64,000 bases of DNA from Acidimicrobiaceae bacterium (GCA_009845995.1 VXYK01000037.1:55275-119274), one strand, 5' to 3'; positions 1 through 8,264 are shown, counted from the stretch's first letter. Made by a program: numbers and translations. Notes: generated from the sequence alone by a model not told the origin.

Positions 1-372
1 ACAAGCACGAAAGTGTTCGCTGAGGCCGGCTTGGCTCGGACGGTTGTAGTACCCCGCTACATGCAAGAGCCCTGCTGCCCCGGCTTGTGTGGCGCGTTCG
101 CTCAACTCCACCGCGGCACGGGTGTCGTTGCTGCCTGCACCTGCAACCACGGGCTTGTCGATGGCTTGCACCACTGCAGCAATCAGATCGATCTGCTCGT
201 CGTGTGTGAGAGTCGGGCTTTCGCCTGTGGTGCCCGCTATGACCAGACCGTCGCTGCCGCCTCGCGTGGTGAGGTGACGGGCTAGTTGTTGAGCTCCGTA
301 GAGATCGAGCGATCCGTCGGCGTGAAACGGGGTGACCATGGCGGTTAGTACCCGCCCAAAGCGTGCCTGCAT
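1..372 (-). CDS. dapA: 4-hydroxy-tetrahydrodipicolinate synthase, N-terminal part
   Basis: DapA condenses pyruvate with aspartate semialdehyde, the first committed step of lysine/diaminopimelate synthesis. Reading the minus strand inward from 372 gives an open frame to the window edge. It contains the family signatures MVTPF, the [10 protein letters not shown] pyruvate-binding loop and [10 protein letters not shown], whose tyrosine belongs to the proton relay. The Schiff-base lysine lies beyond the window, so the gene is cut by the window edge. It follows surf1 and dapB on the same strand, so lysine genes flank surf1. The start is ambiguous: ATGs in the same frame occur at 372, 387, 402, 417 and 432 inside a 15-bp tandem repeat, and an upstream stop closes the frame at 475-477. 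ATG 372 leaves the shortest pre-domain tail and is preferred. Identity is confident; the start is not. Confidence 0.9.
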   Translation of the reverse strand, partial: MQARFGRVLTAMVTPFHADGSLDLYGAQQLARHLTTRGGSDGLVIAGTTGESPTLTHDEQIDLIAAVVQAIDKPVVAGAGSNDTRAAVELSERATQAGAAGLLHVAGYYNRPSQAGLSEHFRAC

Positions 373-440
373 CTGGTTAGCCTGCATCTTGTTGGCCTGC
401 ATCTGGTTGGCCTGCATCTGGTTGGCCTGCATCTTGTTAG
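366..440. repeat. Five tandem 15-bp units at the dapA start
   Basis: Five contiguous 15-bp units begin at 366, 381, 396, 411 and 426 and differ only at two variable positions. Read on the minus strand each unit encodes Ala-Asn-(Lys/Gln)-Met-Gln in the dapA frame, so every unit carries a possible ATG start. Because the unit is a multiple of three, gain or loss of copies would leave the frame intact. Confidence 0.93.
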
Positions 441-525
441 CCTGCCACGCCGAAACGGTAGTTGGCTGCCAATTCTAATCTTTGTGTCCTGCTGATCTTC
501 GTGCCGTGCGTCTGTTCATGGCGGC

Positions 526-1326
526 TCAGCGCAGCGACTCGCGGTGACGCCTTCGCAAGATCAACCCGTAAACGACGATGGCGCCCGCGGAGAAGAAGAA
601 CCACTGGAACGCATAGGAAAGATGCGGGCCGTCGTCGAGGCTCTCCGGCGGCACCGATATCGGCAGTGATGCGACGCCGGGCTGCTGTTGATCCAACTGT
701 ACCCACATGTCTGCTACGACGAGACCGGTGAGTTCTCTGACCCGGTCAAGATCCAGTCGATTCAGTTCGGTCAGGATGGCAATCTCGTCGCTGCCGATAC
801 TTCCGCCGCCGACGCTGCTGAAGGCCCTGCCGAGGACCACTACCTCGCCCTCTGGGACGCTGAGATCTTGCTCGTGCACCCCGGCGGCCCATAGGCGGGG
901 CACCCAACCGCGACTGATGACCACGACCGTTCCATCTGACAATTCCATCGGAGTGACGAGCCAGTTTCCGGGTTCGGTGTCGTAGGTCCGGTTGGCTACC
1001 AGAAAGGAATGCTCGTCAAGGTACTGGCCAACGACGAGCGCTGGGGTGTGGTCCGGCGGCAAGGTCGGCAACGCCAACAACTCTTCGATTTCTTGTGGTT
1101 CCGCCTCGAGAACGGCGGAGATTTCGCCGTTTCGATCCTGTCGTTCTTCGAGACGCCGTATCTGCCAAAACCCCAGGTTGATCATGGTGACGACCATGGT
1201 CAGCACAAACAGGTGCGAGAGAATCCAGCGAACCGAGAACAGCCAGCCCTCCGACGATGCAGGGCGCTTCGCTGCTTGCTTCACTGACTGAGTGGAATTC
1301 TCTGGTTCAGAGATCGAGTAAAGCAT
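526..1326 (-). CDS. SURF1 family cytochrome oxidase assembly protein
   Basis: SURF1 proteins are inner-membrane factors for assembly of haem-copper cytochrome c oxidase. The 266-residue product has a transmembrane segment near residues 30-52 followed by the family motif LGFWQIRRLEER. A periplasmic domain follows, with VGQY near residue 100, RGWVPR in the middle and YAFQWFFF before a second membrane helix close to the C-terminus. Two terminal helices around an extracytoplasmic domain is the normal SURF1 layout, and the length fits. The ATG at 1326 overlaps the 3' end of dapB by 20 bases, indicating co-transcription between dapB and dapA. The family assignment is firm; a direct role in oxidase assembly here is inherited from the family. 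Confidence 0.9.
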   Translation of the reverse strand: MLYSISEPENSTQSVKQAAKRPASSEGWLFSVRWILSHLFVLTMVVTMINLGFWQIRRLEERQDRNGEISAVLEAEPQEIEELLALPTLPPDHTPALVVGQYLDEHSFLVANRTYDTEPGNWLVTPMELSDGTVVVISRGWVPRLWAAGVHEQDLSVPEGEVVVLGRAFSSVGGGSIGSDEIAILTELNRLDLDRVRELTGLVVADMWVQLDQQQPGVASLPISVPPESLDDGPHLSYAFQWFFFSAGAIVVYGLILRRRHRESLR

Positions 1327-2059
1327 CTAGGCCGAGGGTCAGCCCCTCGAATTCGGCTATCCGCTTGCAGCCAAGCAATACGCCGGGCATGAACGACGTG
1401 CGATCAATCGTGTCGTGACGTATTGACAGGGTTTGCCCGGTCGTGCCCATCAGCACTTCCTGATTGGCGACAACCCCGGTCATTCGGACGGAATGAACTC
1501 TCACCCCGCCGGGGCCTTGTCCCCCTCGCGCCCCTGTTAGAACCTCGTGTTCGGTGGGGTCATCGCCCCATTCAGCCGACGCTGACGCAATCCTGTCGGC
1601 AGTGTGAATCGCCGTGCCCGACGGAGCATCGATTTTGGCGTCGTGGTGATACTCGATCACCTCGGCCGTTGAGAAATGGGGAGCTGCCAGTTCCGCGAAA
1701 CGCATCATCAGCACCGCGCCGATGGCGAAGTTGGGCGCAATCAAGCAGTTGCTCTCGGTGAAGACGTCAGCGAACTGTGCCAAGTCCTCGTCGCTGAACC
1801 CAGTGGTGCCTACCACGGCGTGGATTCCGTTGGCGGCTAGGAACCGGAGCGTTTCGCGGGCTGCCGAAGCGACCGTGAAATCAACTACCACTTCGCATTG
1901 TCTCTCGAGCAGCACCTCAAGGAGATCATTTGGCGGGTTTGTTGGCCGGGTTATTATGTCGATCGCCGCCACGAGCTCAAGTGCCGGGTCGTCTTTCACC
2001 GCTCTGCAGACTTCCTGGCCCATCCGCCCCTCGGCACCGACGACTCCTACACGCGTCAT
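1307..2059 (-). CDS. dapB: 4-hydroxy-tetrahydrodipicolinate reductase
   Basis: DapB reduces the product of DapA with NAD(P)H in the diaminopimelate/lysine pathway. The 250-residue protein opens with the dinucleotide-binding stretch VGVVGAEGRMGQ and has DFT and VGTTGFS in the cofactor half. The substrate/catalytic signature IEYHHDAKIDAPSGTA lies near residues 138-153, containing the HH pair, the catalytic lysine and the PSGTA loop. Length is typical. It lies seven bases after the rhomboid-like gene, overlaps surf1, and dapA is two genes downstream, so the four genes look like one minus-strand operon. Confidence 0.96.
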   Translation of the reverse strand: MTRVGVVGAEGRMGQEVCRAVKDDPALELVAAIDIITRPTNPPNDLLEVLLERQCEVVVDFTVASAARETLRFLAANGIHAVVGTTGFSDEDLAQFADVFTESNCLIAPNFAIGAVLMMRFAELAAPHFSTAEVIEYHHDAKIDAPSGTAIHTADRIASASAEWGDDPTEHEVLTGARGGQGPGGVRVHSVRMTGVVANQEVLMGTTGQTLSIRHDTIDRTSFMPGVLLGCKRIAEFEGLTLGLDALLDL

Positions 2060-2066
2060 CGCCGAT

Positions 2067-2984
2067 TCAGCCTCGGTCTCGTTTGTCGCGCAGACGCTTG
2101 GAGAGGTCTTCGAGGGAACGGCGTTCGGCCTCAGTCAAGCTCTCCATGCCGTGCTCACCCATCTTGTCCAACAGCGCATCGATTCTGGCTTGGGCGGCAA
2201 TATCTGCTGGTGCCGGTGGTGGCGGCGGTGGCGGAACTGATGTGAGGTGAGTGCTGCGTTGGCGGGGCTGGGGGCGTCTGCGTTGCCGGGTTGGCGGGCG
2301 ACGGTAGGGATCGCCTCCAAGCTTGGCCGGCAGTGGGAACTTGGGTATCCACTCGTGTTGTTCGGCGTGCCCCAGAGCCCGCAACAGCAGGGGCGACAAG
2401 AAGGCCATCGTCACCGTGAGGATCAAGTCGTATTCGCCTCGAGCGCTGATCGCTTGGAGCATTGCCATCCCGACGATGATCCCCGCTAGTCCCCAGGCTG
2501 GGATTCCGGGCCAGAAGCGGATGCTTGAGTAGTGCGTTGCGAACGCAACCAGAACCCCTAGTTCAACGTAGCGAAGCCCGTAGGCGACGCCGTAGACGTC
2601 GGCGAACTCCAACGCCGTCATGATCAACGCCGGCACAACCGTGAGGAGCAACAGAAAGAACGTGAAGCGCAGACGGCCCATGAGCACTTCCAGTTGCGAC
2701 CCCAACATCCAGAACACTGCAATCAACAGCAGCGACCACAGGTCTGGGTCCGTCGGCAGCGGCCAGGTTACGAGCCTCCAGATCTCACCCTCGCCCACGG
2801 ACCCGATCCGCGACCCTGAGATGAGTACGAGTTTCTTGGTGATTGGCTGGTCAAAGCCCTCGAACGCCCACACGAACATGTAGGCCACGCTCATCGCCGA
2901 AACAATGATGGTGGTGGTAACGGCGAGCTGACCGACACGGAACCACGGATCGTCGCTCTCGCCGAAGTTGCGAAACGGCTGCAT
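2067..2984 (-). CDS. Rhomboid-like membrane protein, apparently non-catalytic
   Basis: A 305-residue polytopic protein with about six hydrophobic helices between residues 18 and 200. The WRLVTWPL stretch and the W-x-LGSQLE-x-x-x-GR motif after it resemble the L1 region and second helix of rhomboid proteases. The catalytic GxSG serine of helix 4 and the histidine of helix 6 are not visible, so this looks like a pseudo-rhomboid. The C-terminal third is a basic linker, a proline run, and a helical tail (ARIDALLDKM...SLTEAERRSL) of the kind attached to rhomboid-like proteins (DUF6576-like). It sits directly upstream of dapB. Role unknown; protein binding or trafficking would be the usual guess for inactive rhomboids. 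Confidence 0.6.
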   Translation of the reverse strand: MQPFRNFGESDDPWFRVGQLAVTTTIIVSAMSVAYMFVWAFEGFDQPITKKLVLISGSRIGSVGEGEIWRLVTWPLPTDPDLWSLLLIAVFWMLGSQLEVLMGRLRFTFFLLLLTVVPALIMTALEFADVYGVAYGLRYVELGVLVAFATHYSSIRFWPGIPAWGLAGIIVGMAMLQAISARGEYDLILTVTMAFLSPLLLRALGHAEQHEWIPKFPLPAKLGGDPYRRPPTRQRRRPQPRQRSTHLTSVPPPPPPPAPADIAAQARIDALLDKMGEHGMESLTEAERRSLEDLSKRLRDKRDRG

Positions 2985-3073
2985 ACCTCTACAACAGTAC
3001 AGCCGCCGATGGCCGTGGGTGCATCACCTTGGGTTCATCCACCGCGCGCTCATCACCTTGTGTTGATCGGGGG

Positions 3074-5533
3074 TTAGCGACGACCGCGTCCGCCAGAGCC
3101 GTAACCTCGTCGGTGCGCCGGGGCGTCTGGACCGAGATTGTCGAACTGCTGGGACAACTCTGCATCGAATGCGTCCTCGAACGAAACCGACTGGCGTTTG
3201 CTGTTACCCGATGCCTCCGGTTCGCGGTCACCGCTGTCACCGCGATCGTTGCGGCTGTTGCGATCACGATTAGCTCGACCACGATCACGATTAGCTCCAC
3301 CGCGGTCGCGATCACGGTCACGGTCACGATCTCGATTACGGCCTCCGCGATCGCGGTCCGCATCGGCTGCGCCCTCGGGTTGAAGCGAGATCTTGCCGTT
3401 GGGGTCCACGTCTTCGACGACTACCACAACTTCGTCTCCCAACGAGAGCACATCCTCGACTCGGTCGATTCGCTTGCCGCCGCCAATCTTGGAGATGTGG
3501 AGCAGGCCGTCACGTCCGGGAAGAATGTTGACGAAGGCACCGAACTTGGTGATGTTCACCACTCGGCCCGGGTAGGTGGCACCAACCTCGGCGGTGGGCG
3601 GATCAAGGATCAACTTGATCTGGCGTTCGGCTTCGGCCACCTTGGCATTGTCGACCGAGGCGATCGACACCACGCCGACCATGCCGTCGTCGTCAACTGA
3701 GATATCGGCACCAGTCTCGGCTTGGATGGCATTGATGACCTTGCCCTTGGGGCCGATGATCTCGCCGATCTTGTCGACCGGGATCTCAAAGGTGGTGATC
3801 TTCGGCGCGGTGTCCCGCACATCTTCGCGGGGTTCGGCAATCGCTTCGGCCATCACATCAAGAATGTCGAGGCGAGCCTCTCTGGCCTGTGAGAGCGCGT
3901 TCGCCAGCACGTTGGCCGGGATGCCGGCAATCTTGGTGTCGAGCTGCAGCGCGGTCACGAAATCGGTTGTGCCAGCGACCTTGAAGTCCATGTCGCCAAA
4001 GGCGTCTTCTGCGCCCAGAATGTCTGTGAGAGTGACGTAGTCGCCCTCTGCGTGAACGAGCCCCATGGCAATTCCTGCAACTGGAGCCTTGATCGGAACT
4101 CCGGCATCCATCAGCGAGAGCGTCGATCCGCACACCGAGCCCATGGAACTCGAACCATTGGACGCCATCACCTCAGACACTGTGCGCACCGTGTAGGGCC
4201 ATTCCTCAAAGGAGGGAATCACCGGGAACACAGCACGTTCGGCGAGTGCCCCGTGTCCGATCTCGCGTCGCTTGGGACCCCGCATGAAACCGGTTTCTCC
4301 AGTGGAGAACGGCGGGAAGTTGTAATGGTGGAAGTAGCGCTTCTTGTCTGTGGGCGAGATGTCGTCCACCATCATGTCGCTTCGGCCCATCCCGAGTGTC
4401 GTGAAGTTGAGCACCTGCGTCTCACCACGTTGGAAGAGCCCAGAACCGTGCGCTGTGGGGATTACCTCGACTTCGCTGGTGACTTTGCGGAGCTCGTCGG
4501 TTCTGCGTCCGTCGATGCGGATGCCTTCTTCGACGATCCGCTTGCGGACTATCTGTTTTGAGATCGCCCGGATGGCGTTCTTGATCTGTCTCGCCGCGGT
4601 CGGGTCGTCTGCCGCGAGGTCCGCGAGCTCTGTTACTACAGCCGCGCTCAGTTCCGCTTCGGCTGTCTGACGCTCGCTCTTGTCGGCGATCTTCTGGGTG
4701 TCGGCGATGCGATCGAAAGCCGCTGTCTGGACTGCCGCGAAGATCTCTTCGCTGTAGTCGACGCTGAGCGGGGGCTCCATCTTGACGATTTCACCAGCCG
4801 CGTCGATGGCCTGCTGTTGCAGTTCGATCATCTCGCGAATCCAAGTCTTGCTCGCTTCAAGGCCTCCGGCCAGCACATCCTCGTCAACCTTGGGAGTGCC
4901 CGATTCGTAGAGAGTCCAGGAGTTTCCGGTACCACCGGCTTCAACCATCATCACCGCAACGTCGTTGTCGCTGAGTCGTCCAGCCACGACCATCTCGAAG
5001 GCTGATTCGGAGGACTCTTGATAGGTCGGAAAGGGAATCCACTCGCCCTCGGGGGACCAACTCATGCGAACTGCGCCGATGGGACCGTTGAACGGGATGG
5101 GCGAAAGGCTCAGTGCCAGCGAGGCAGCGTTGAGCGCGAGTACGTCGTATGGGTTTTTCTGGTCCGCTCCGAGCACGGTACCAACCACATGAACTTCGTT
5201 GCGGAAGCCGTCAGGGAAGGCTGGACGCAGCGGTCGATCAATGAGGCGACAGGTGAGAATTGCTTGTTCGCCTGCTCGGGCTTCACGCCGGAAGAAGGAG
5301 CCCGGGATCTTGCCGGCGGCATACATCCGCTCCTCGATATCGACCGTCAGCGGAAAGAAATCGGCACCTTCTCGGGGCATGGCTGCCCCGGTTGCGGTGA
5401 CCAGCACGACGGTTTCGCCGATGCTGGCAGTTACTGAGCCACCGGCGAGGGGGGCAAACTTGCCAACCTCGAACGTGGCGTCTTTACCTTCACCGCGCGC
5501 GAACGCTCCGGTGAAGGATTGGGAATCAGTCAT
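3074..5533 (-). CDS. pnp: Polyribonucleotide nucleotidyltransferase (PNPase)
   Basis: PNPase degrades RNA 3' to 5' by phosphorolysis and can add tails. The 819-residue product has two RNase PH folds separated by a helical domain. The second contains FSTGETGFMRGPKRREIGHG and the active-site region GDMDFKVAGT. A KH domain (IGEIIGPKGKVI, about residue 590) and an S1 domain (GRVVNITKFGAFVNILPGRDGLLH, split here for length at residues ~660-685) follow. About 95 residues of Arg/Asp/Asn/Gly-rich tail, with repeated RD and RG pairs, extend beyond the S1 domain. The start at 5533 is chosen because AGGAG lies about ten bases upstream. A structured leader precedes it, and rpsO is the upstream gene, as in most bacteria. 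Confidence 0.97.
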   Translation of the reverse strand: MTDSQSFTGAFARGEGKDATFEVGKFAPLAGGSVTASIGETVVLVTATGAAMPREGADFFPLTVDIEERMYAAGKIPGSFFRREARAGEQAILTCRLIDRPLRPAFPDGFRNEVHVVGTVLGADQKNPYDVLALNAASLALSLSPIPFNGPIGAVRMSWSPEGEWIPFPTYQESSESAFEMVVAGRLSDNDVAVMMVEAGGTGNSWTLYESGTPKVDEDVLAGGLEASKTWIREMIELQQQAIDAAGEIVKMEPPLSVDYSEEIFAAVQTAAFDRIADTQKIADKSERQTAEAELSAAVVTELADLAADDPTAARQIKNAIRAISKQIVRKRIVEEGIRIDGRRTDELRKVTSEVEVIPTAHGSGLFQRGETQVLNFTTLGMGRSDMMVDDISPTDKKRYFHHYNFPPFSTGETGFMRGPKRREIGHGALAERAVFPVIPSFEEWPYTVRTVSEVMASNGSSSMGSVCGSTLSLMDAGVPIKAPVAGIAMGLVHAEGDYVTLTDILGAEDAFGDMDFKVAGTTDFVTALQLDTKIAGIPANVLANALSQAREARLDILDVMAEAIAEPREDVRDTAPKITTFEIPVDKIGEIIGPKGKVINAIQAETGADISVDDDGMVGVVSIASVDNAKVAEAERQIKLILDPPTAEVGATYPGRVVNITKFGAFVNILPGRDGLLHISKIGGGKRIDRVEDVLSLGDEVVVVVEDVDPNGKISLQPEGAADADRDRGGRNRDRDRDRDRDRGGANRDRGRANRDRNSRNDRGDSGDREPEASGNSKRQSVSFEDAFDAELSQQFDNLGPDAPAHRRGYGSGGRGRR

Positions 5534-5570
5534 GTTTTCGTTACTCCTGAACACACGACTGCCAGTTCCC

Positions 5571-5668
5571 AGTCGAAAATCGCTGATCTTGCTTGGATCT
5601 TGCTTAGATCTTGCTTGGATCTTGCTTGGTCTCTTCGGGGAGACCGGGTAATTCAGAGATTTTCGACT
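5571..5668 (-). promoter_or_regulatory. pnp leader stem-loop with four 11-bp repeats
   Basis: Between rpsO and pnp an 11-bp perfect inverted repeat (AGTCGAAAATC at 5571-5581 against GATTTTCGACT at 5658-5668) encloses two further elements. One is four head-to-tail 11-bp units (minus-strand consensus CAAGCAAGATC) at 5585-5628. The other is a perfect small hairpin, GGTCTC-loop-GAGACC, at 5628-5645. It lies 38 bases upstream of the pnp start. PNPase mRNA leaders in other bacteria fold into a stem cut by RNase III for autoregulation. The position suggests the same use here, but that is inference. Confidence 0.7.
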
Positions 5669-5726
5669 AGCACCAACGGTCTTGTGTTCTTTTTTTGCTG
5701 GACCTTCCAGCTACTGGGATTCGTCG

Positions 5727-5758
5727 GGTTGGCTCCGGGTGCTGACCTGAAGCCAACC
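5727..5758 (-). other. rpsO-pnp intergenic stem-loop
   Basis: GGTTGGCT (5727-5734) and AGCCAACC (5751-5758) form an 8-bp stem 38 bases after the rpsO stop. No U-tract follows on the transcribed strand, so it is more likely a processing or partial-attenuation hairpin than an intrinsic terminator. Confidence 0.5.
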
Positions 5759-5795
5759 GAATAAGAGCGATCCGAAAGGACCGCCCGGACATAGT

Positions 5796-6077
5796 TCAGC
5801 GACGCAACCCAAGGTGGGTTATCACTGCTCTATAGCGTTCGACATCGTTATCTCTGACATAGTCGAGAAGACGACGACGACGGCCAACCAGCATCTGCAA
5901 ACCTCTCCGCGTGTGATGGTCCTTTTTGTGAACCTTCATGTGTTCGGTGAGGTGTTCGATGCGCGCCGACAGCAGAGCGATCTGTATTTCCGGTGAACCG
6001 GTATCGCTCTCGGCGAGATCGAAAGCTTTCGCCATATCGGCGATCGTTTCAGATTTGGGGCGCAGGTTAGTGGCCAT
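5796..6077 (-). CDS. rpsO: 30S ribosomal protein S15
   Basis: S15 binds the central domain of 16S rRNA early in 30S assembly. The 93-residue product matches the usual 89-93 residues. It has the S15 hallmarks [34 protein letters not shown] and [15 protein letters not shown] 6077 is chosen because AAGGAAA lies about ten bases upstream and the protein then starts at the normal S15 N-terminus. pnp lies downstream on the same strand, the classic rpsO-pnp pairing. Confidence 0.97.
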   Translation of the reverse strand: MATNLRPKSETIADMAKAFDLAESDTGSPEIQIALLSARIEHLTEHMKVHKKDHHTRRGLQMLVGRRRRLLDYVRDNDVERYRAVITHLGLRR

Positions 6078-6191
6078 TAGTTGTTGTTTCCTTTTTGGGT
6101 CTTGCCCATTGGGTTCCTTACCCAGCTGCACGCCCCGCGTTGCGCGGGCGGCAGCCACCATTCGGTTGTCTGCAAGGCTACCAAGGTCCAT

Positions 6192-6296
6192 AAATAATCG
6201 GCACGAACAACCCTGAGGCGATCCCGATCCGCCGGCACCGCACCCCCGGCCAGTACCCGACCAGAAATAATCGGCACGAACAACCCTGAGGCGATC
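6192..6296. repeat. Pair of identical 32-bp direct repeats
   Basis: An identical 32-bp sequence occurs at 6192-6223 and again at 6265-6296, with 41 unrelated bases between. The second copy runs into the stop codon of the DUF222-HNH gene. The copies flank the junction between rpsO and the HNH gene. No transposase or terminal inverted repeat accompanies them. Confidence 0.9.
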
Positions 6297-7461
6297 AGAT
6301 GGGGGGTTTGAGACTGTATTTGTGGGTTCTGGGGTTTCGGTGGACCTGCCATTGGTGGTCGTGGATCTTGTGGTGGCAGTCGTCGCAGACCAGTACCAGG
6401 TTGTCGAGGTCGGTGGGTCCGTTGTGGGACCACCAGATGATGTGATGGGCTCGACACCACAATGGGTTCGCGCTGCATCCGATGCAGCGTTGATCTCTGG
6501 CGATCAGGGCGATCCGTTGCGCTTCGCTGGCGGTGCGCAGCCTGCGCCCCAGCCACATCTCCTGGGCCTTGGTGTCGAAGATCGAAGGCAGAATGTTGGC
6601 TTTGAGCGCTAGCCGACGCAACTCGTTGATCGGTATCGCTGATCCATCGGCGAGCCGCGGATTGTTGAGTTGTTGTTGAACCGTGTCGTAATCGGCGATC
6701 ACCAGCAGGTCGGTACCCGAAGACCTGCCGTCACCGGAGGGTTGCAGGATCAACTCAGCGAGAGCGTCCGCCATCCGCTGGGCCGGTGTGGGCCGCGCTT
6801 TGGAATCTTCGTTGTGCCAAATCTGGCGTTCTTTGGCGGTCAACGCCGTGGCGATGCGCGCTCCGGTGATCTGGTCGAACTCGCCCGACAGCACGAACAT
6901 ACCCGTCTCGGCTGACTCGAAGAACCGAGCCTTACGATTCTTGCGTTGACGATCCAACAGCGACTTTCCGTCATCGTCTGCGACGTCTTGTTGATGACGT
7001 TTCACAGTTCGGACGAAATCGTCGAATTGCTGTTCGTTGGCTGCGTTGACAAGCAACGTCTCATCAATGTTGCTCTCACCAGACACACGGGCGATCAGCC
7101 GGGCATGGCCCACAGGAATCCCACCAGATTCCAATGCCTCGGCCGTGGCCGGCAACTCAGCCAACCGGGCCGCCGATTCGACATCGCGTTTCGCCTCACG
7201 ACTCGATGAGCGCAACTCATCACGAACCAAACGCTGCGCAACCTCGGAATCATGGCGGCGACCAACCTCGACAAGAACCTGGGACTTCATCGCCGCCAAC
7301 CGAGACTCAGCCCGACCGATCACCCCCAAGCGCACGGACAAGCCCGCATCAGACAAACCGGCAACATCCACCGCCTCAACAGACACAGCCCCCGCAGCGG
7401 CCGAGGTCTGAACCCAAACGGAATCCTCGTCAATGAGGGTGGACGCGGAAGCTAATTCCAT
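6295..7461 (-). CDS. DUF222 / HNH endonuclease domain protein
   Basis: The 388-residue product has an N-terminal helical DUF222 region and a C-terminal HNH nuclease domain. The HNH core is CIGC, then AHHIIWW, then [13 protein letters not shown] near residues 330-365, giving two zinc-binding Cys pairs and the H-N-H catalytic set. This family is widespread and dispersed in actinobacteria, and its substrates are largely unknown. ATG 7461 is preferred over the in-frame TTG 30 bases upstream. A very A+T-rich block (about 7499-7532) just upstream probably carries the promoter. A second, divergent family member lies at 48520-49677. Downstream, its stop codon lies in a 32-bp direct repeat. Confidence 0.88.
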   Translation of the reverse strand: MELASASTLIDEDSVWVQTSAAAGAVSVEAVDVAGLSDAGLSVRLGVIGRAESRLAAMKSQVLVEVGRRHDSEVAQRLVRDELRSSSREAKRDVESAARLAELPATAEALESGGIPVGHARLIARVSGESNIDETLLVNAANEQQFDDFVRTVKRHQQDVADDDGKSLLDRQRKNRKARFFESAETGMFVLSGEFDQITGARIATALTAKERQIWHNEDSKARPTPAQRMADALAELILQPSGDGRSSGTDLLVIADYDTVQQQLNNPRLADGSAIPINELRRLALKANILPSIFDTKAQEMWLGRRLRTASEAQRIALIARDQRCIGCSANPLWCRAHHIIWWSHNGPTDLDNLVLVCDDCHHKIHDHQWQVHRNPRTHKYSLKPPI

Positions 7462-7530
7462 GTATGTAACTCTACCAACCCCCTGTGACAATGCGTCTTA
7501 TATATCGAAATATAATTTAAATTAATTGAA

Positions 7531-7950
7531 TCACAGCACTATGAGTCCCTCAAGTTCGGCCGCTTCTGATTGGCGACGGTCCAAACTCAAGAACACCAGA
7601 GGGCCGCTGATCTGATCCTGCACGAGGGTTGCCGCGCCGAGCTGGCCTGCGTCGGCCGCTCGAAGCGGATAGCGAGCCAGCAGCCGACGAGCCCTGTCCC
7701 GGACCGTCAGAAGTTCGCAAACCTCATCCCAGGTGTCTGCAAATGTGTCCAGTCGAGCCAGCGCCTCACGTCGTTGCATCCGGTCCAATCGCTGTTCGCG
7801 AGTCAGCCGTTCTATCGCGCTGACGATCTCGACTCTCGTCCATCCCCAGGTGACTATCTGGTCGTCGTCGGCCAGCCACGAGCGAGCCTGCTCAGTTCCA
7901 GGCTCAGACACAACCAACGGCACCAGCGCCGATGCATCCCAGTACCTCAC
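7531..7950 (-). CDS. PIN-domain toxin (VapC family)
   Basis: PIN-domain toxins are Mg-dependent endoribonucleases that typically cut tRNA or rRNA. The 139-residue product has the expected acidic set: D5 in MRYWDASALV, E41 in TRVEIVSAI, D98 in LRAADAGQLGAA and D126 in LSLDRR. Length is normal for VapC. Its start overlaps the antitoxin stop by four bases (ATGA), so the two are translationally coupled. No decay is visible. The substrate cannot be read from sequence. Confidence 0.87.
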   Translation of the reverse strand: MRYWDASALVPLVVSEPGTEQARSWLADDDQIVTWGWTRVEIVSAIERLTREQRLDRMQRREALARLDTFADTWDEVCELLTVRDRARRLLARYPLRAADAGQLGAATLVQDQISGPLVFLSLDRRQSEAAELEGLIVL

Positions 7951-8225
7951 AGGCGGTCGGCCCGGTCCTGGTCGAGTGCCTCCACGAGACTGGCAGGCAA
8001 CGCCAAGGGGTCAGCGTTTAGGACGGCGCTGGAGTTCCCGTTGCCCGGACGCAGCAAACCAGACTTGATCAGCAGTTCACGCGTTCGGTCGCCAACTTCT
8101 TGTTCGGGGACCAGGCGAGCGACAGGGCTCCCCCGGTCGAGGACTTGTATCTCGCCCCCACGGCGTACCTCACGAAGATATCGAGACAGGTTGGCCTTCA
8201 ATTCCGATACCGATACCGAAGTCAT
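7947..8225 (-). CDS. Phd/YefM-type antitoxin partner of the PIN toxin
   Basis: The 92-residue protein begins MTSVSVSELKANLSRYLREV and continues with GEIQVLDRGSPVARLVP. This is the Phd/YefM fold that binds operator DNA with its N-terminus and neutralises the toxin with its C-terminus. The acidic, poorly conserved C-terminal part fits toxin binding. It precedes the PIN gene with a 4-base overlap. Two palindromes cover its promoter immediately upstream, as expected for autoregulation. The start codon lies at the predicted transcription start, so the mRNA is probably leaderless. Confidence 0.87.
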   Translation of the reverse strand: MTSVSVSELKANLSRYLREVRRGGEIQVLDRGSPVARLVPEQEVGDRTRELLIKSGLLRPGNGNSSAVLNADPLALPASLVEALDQDRADRL

Positions 8226-8264
8226 ATGACTAGATTAGTCATAATGATTTGACTAGACAAGTCA
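8226..8264 (-). promoter_or_regulatory. Promoter and twin operators of the antitoxin-toxin pair
   Basis: On the minus strand a -35 TTGTCT (8255-8260) and a -10 TAATCT (8232-8237) are separated by exactly 17 bases. The ATG follows six bases after the -10, placing the start codon at +1. A perfect 7-bp-arm palindrome ATGACTA-GAT-TAGTCAT (8226-8242) covers the -10. A second one, TGACT-N5-AGTCA (8250-8264), covers the -35. The shared half-site TGACT makes these good candidate antitoxin operators. Confidence 0.75.

Noticed and set aside
437..706. Short minus-strand frame upstream of dapA
   Set aside because: It overlaps the end of surf1 in another frame and ends at a stop created by the 15-bp repeat.
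5697..5711. Hairpin GCTGGA-CCT-TCCAGC next to a T-run, as a terminator
   Set aside because: On the transcribed (minus) strand the hairpin is followed by A residues, not U, so it does not fit an intrinsic terminator for rpsO; on the plus strand the T-run precedes it.
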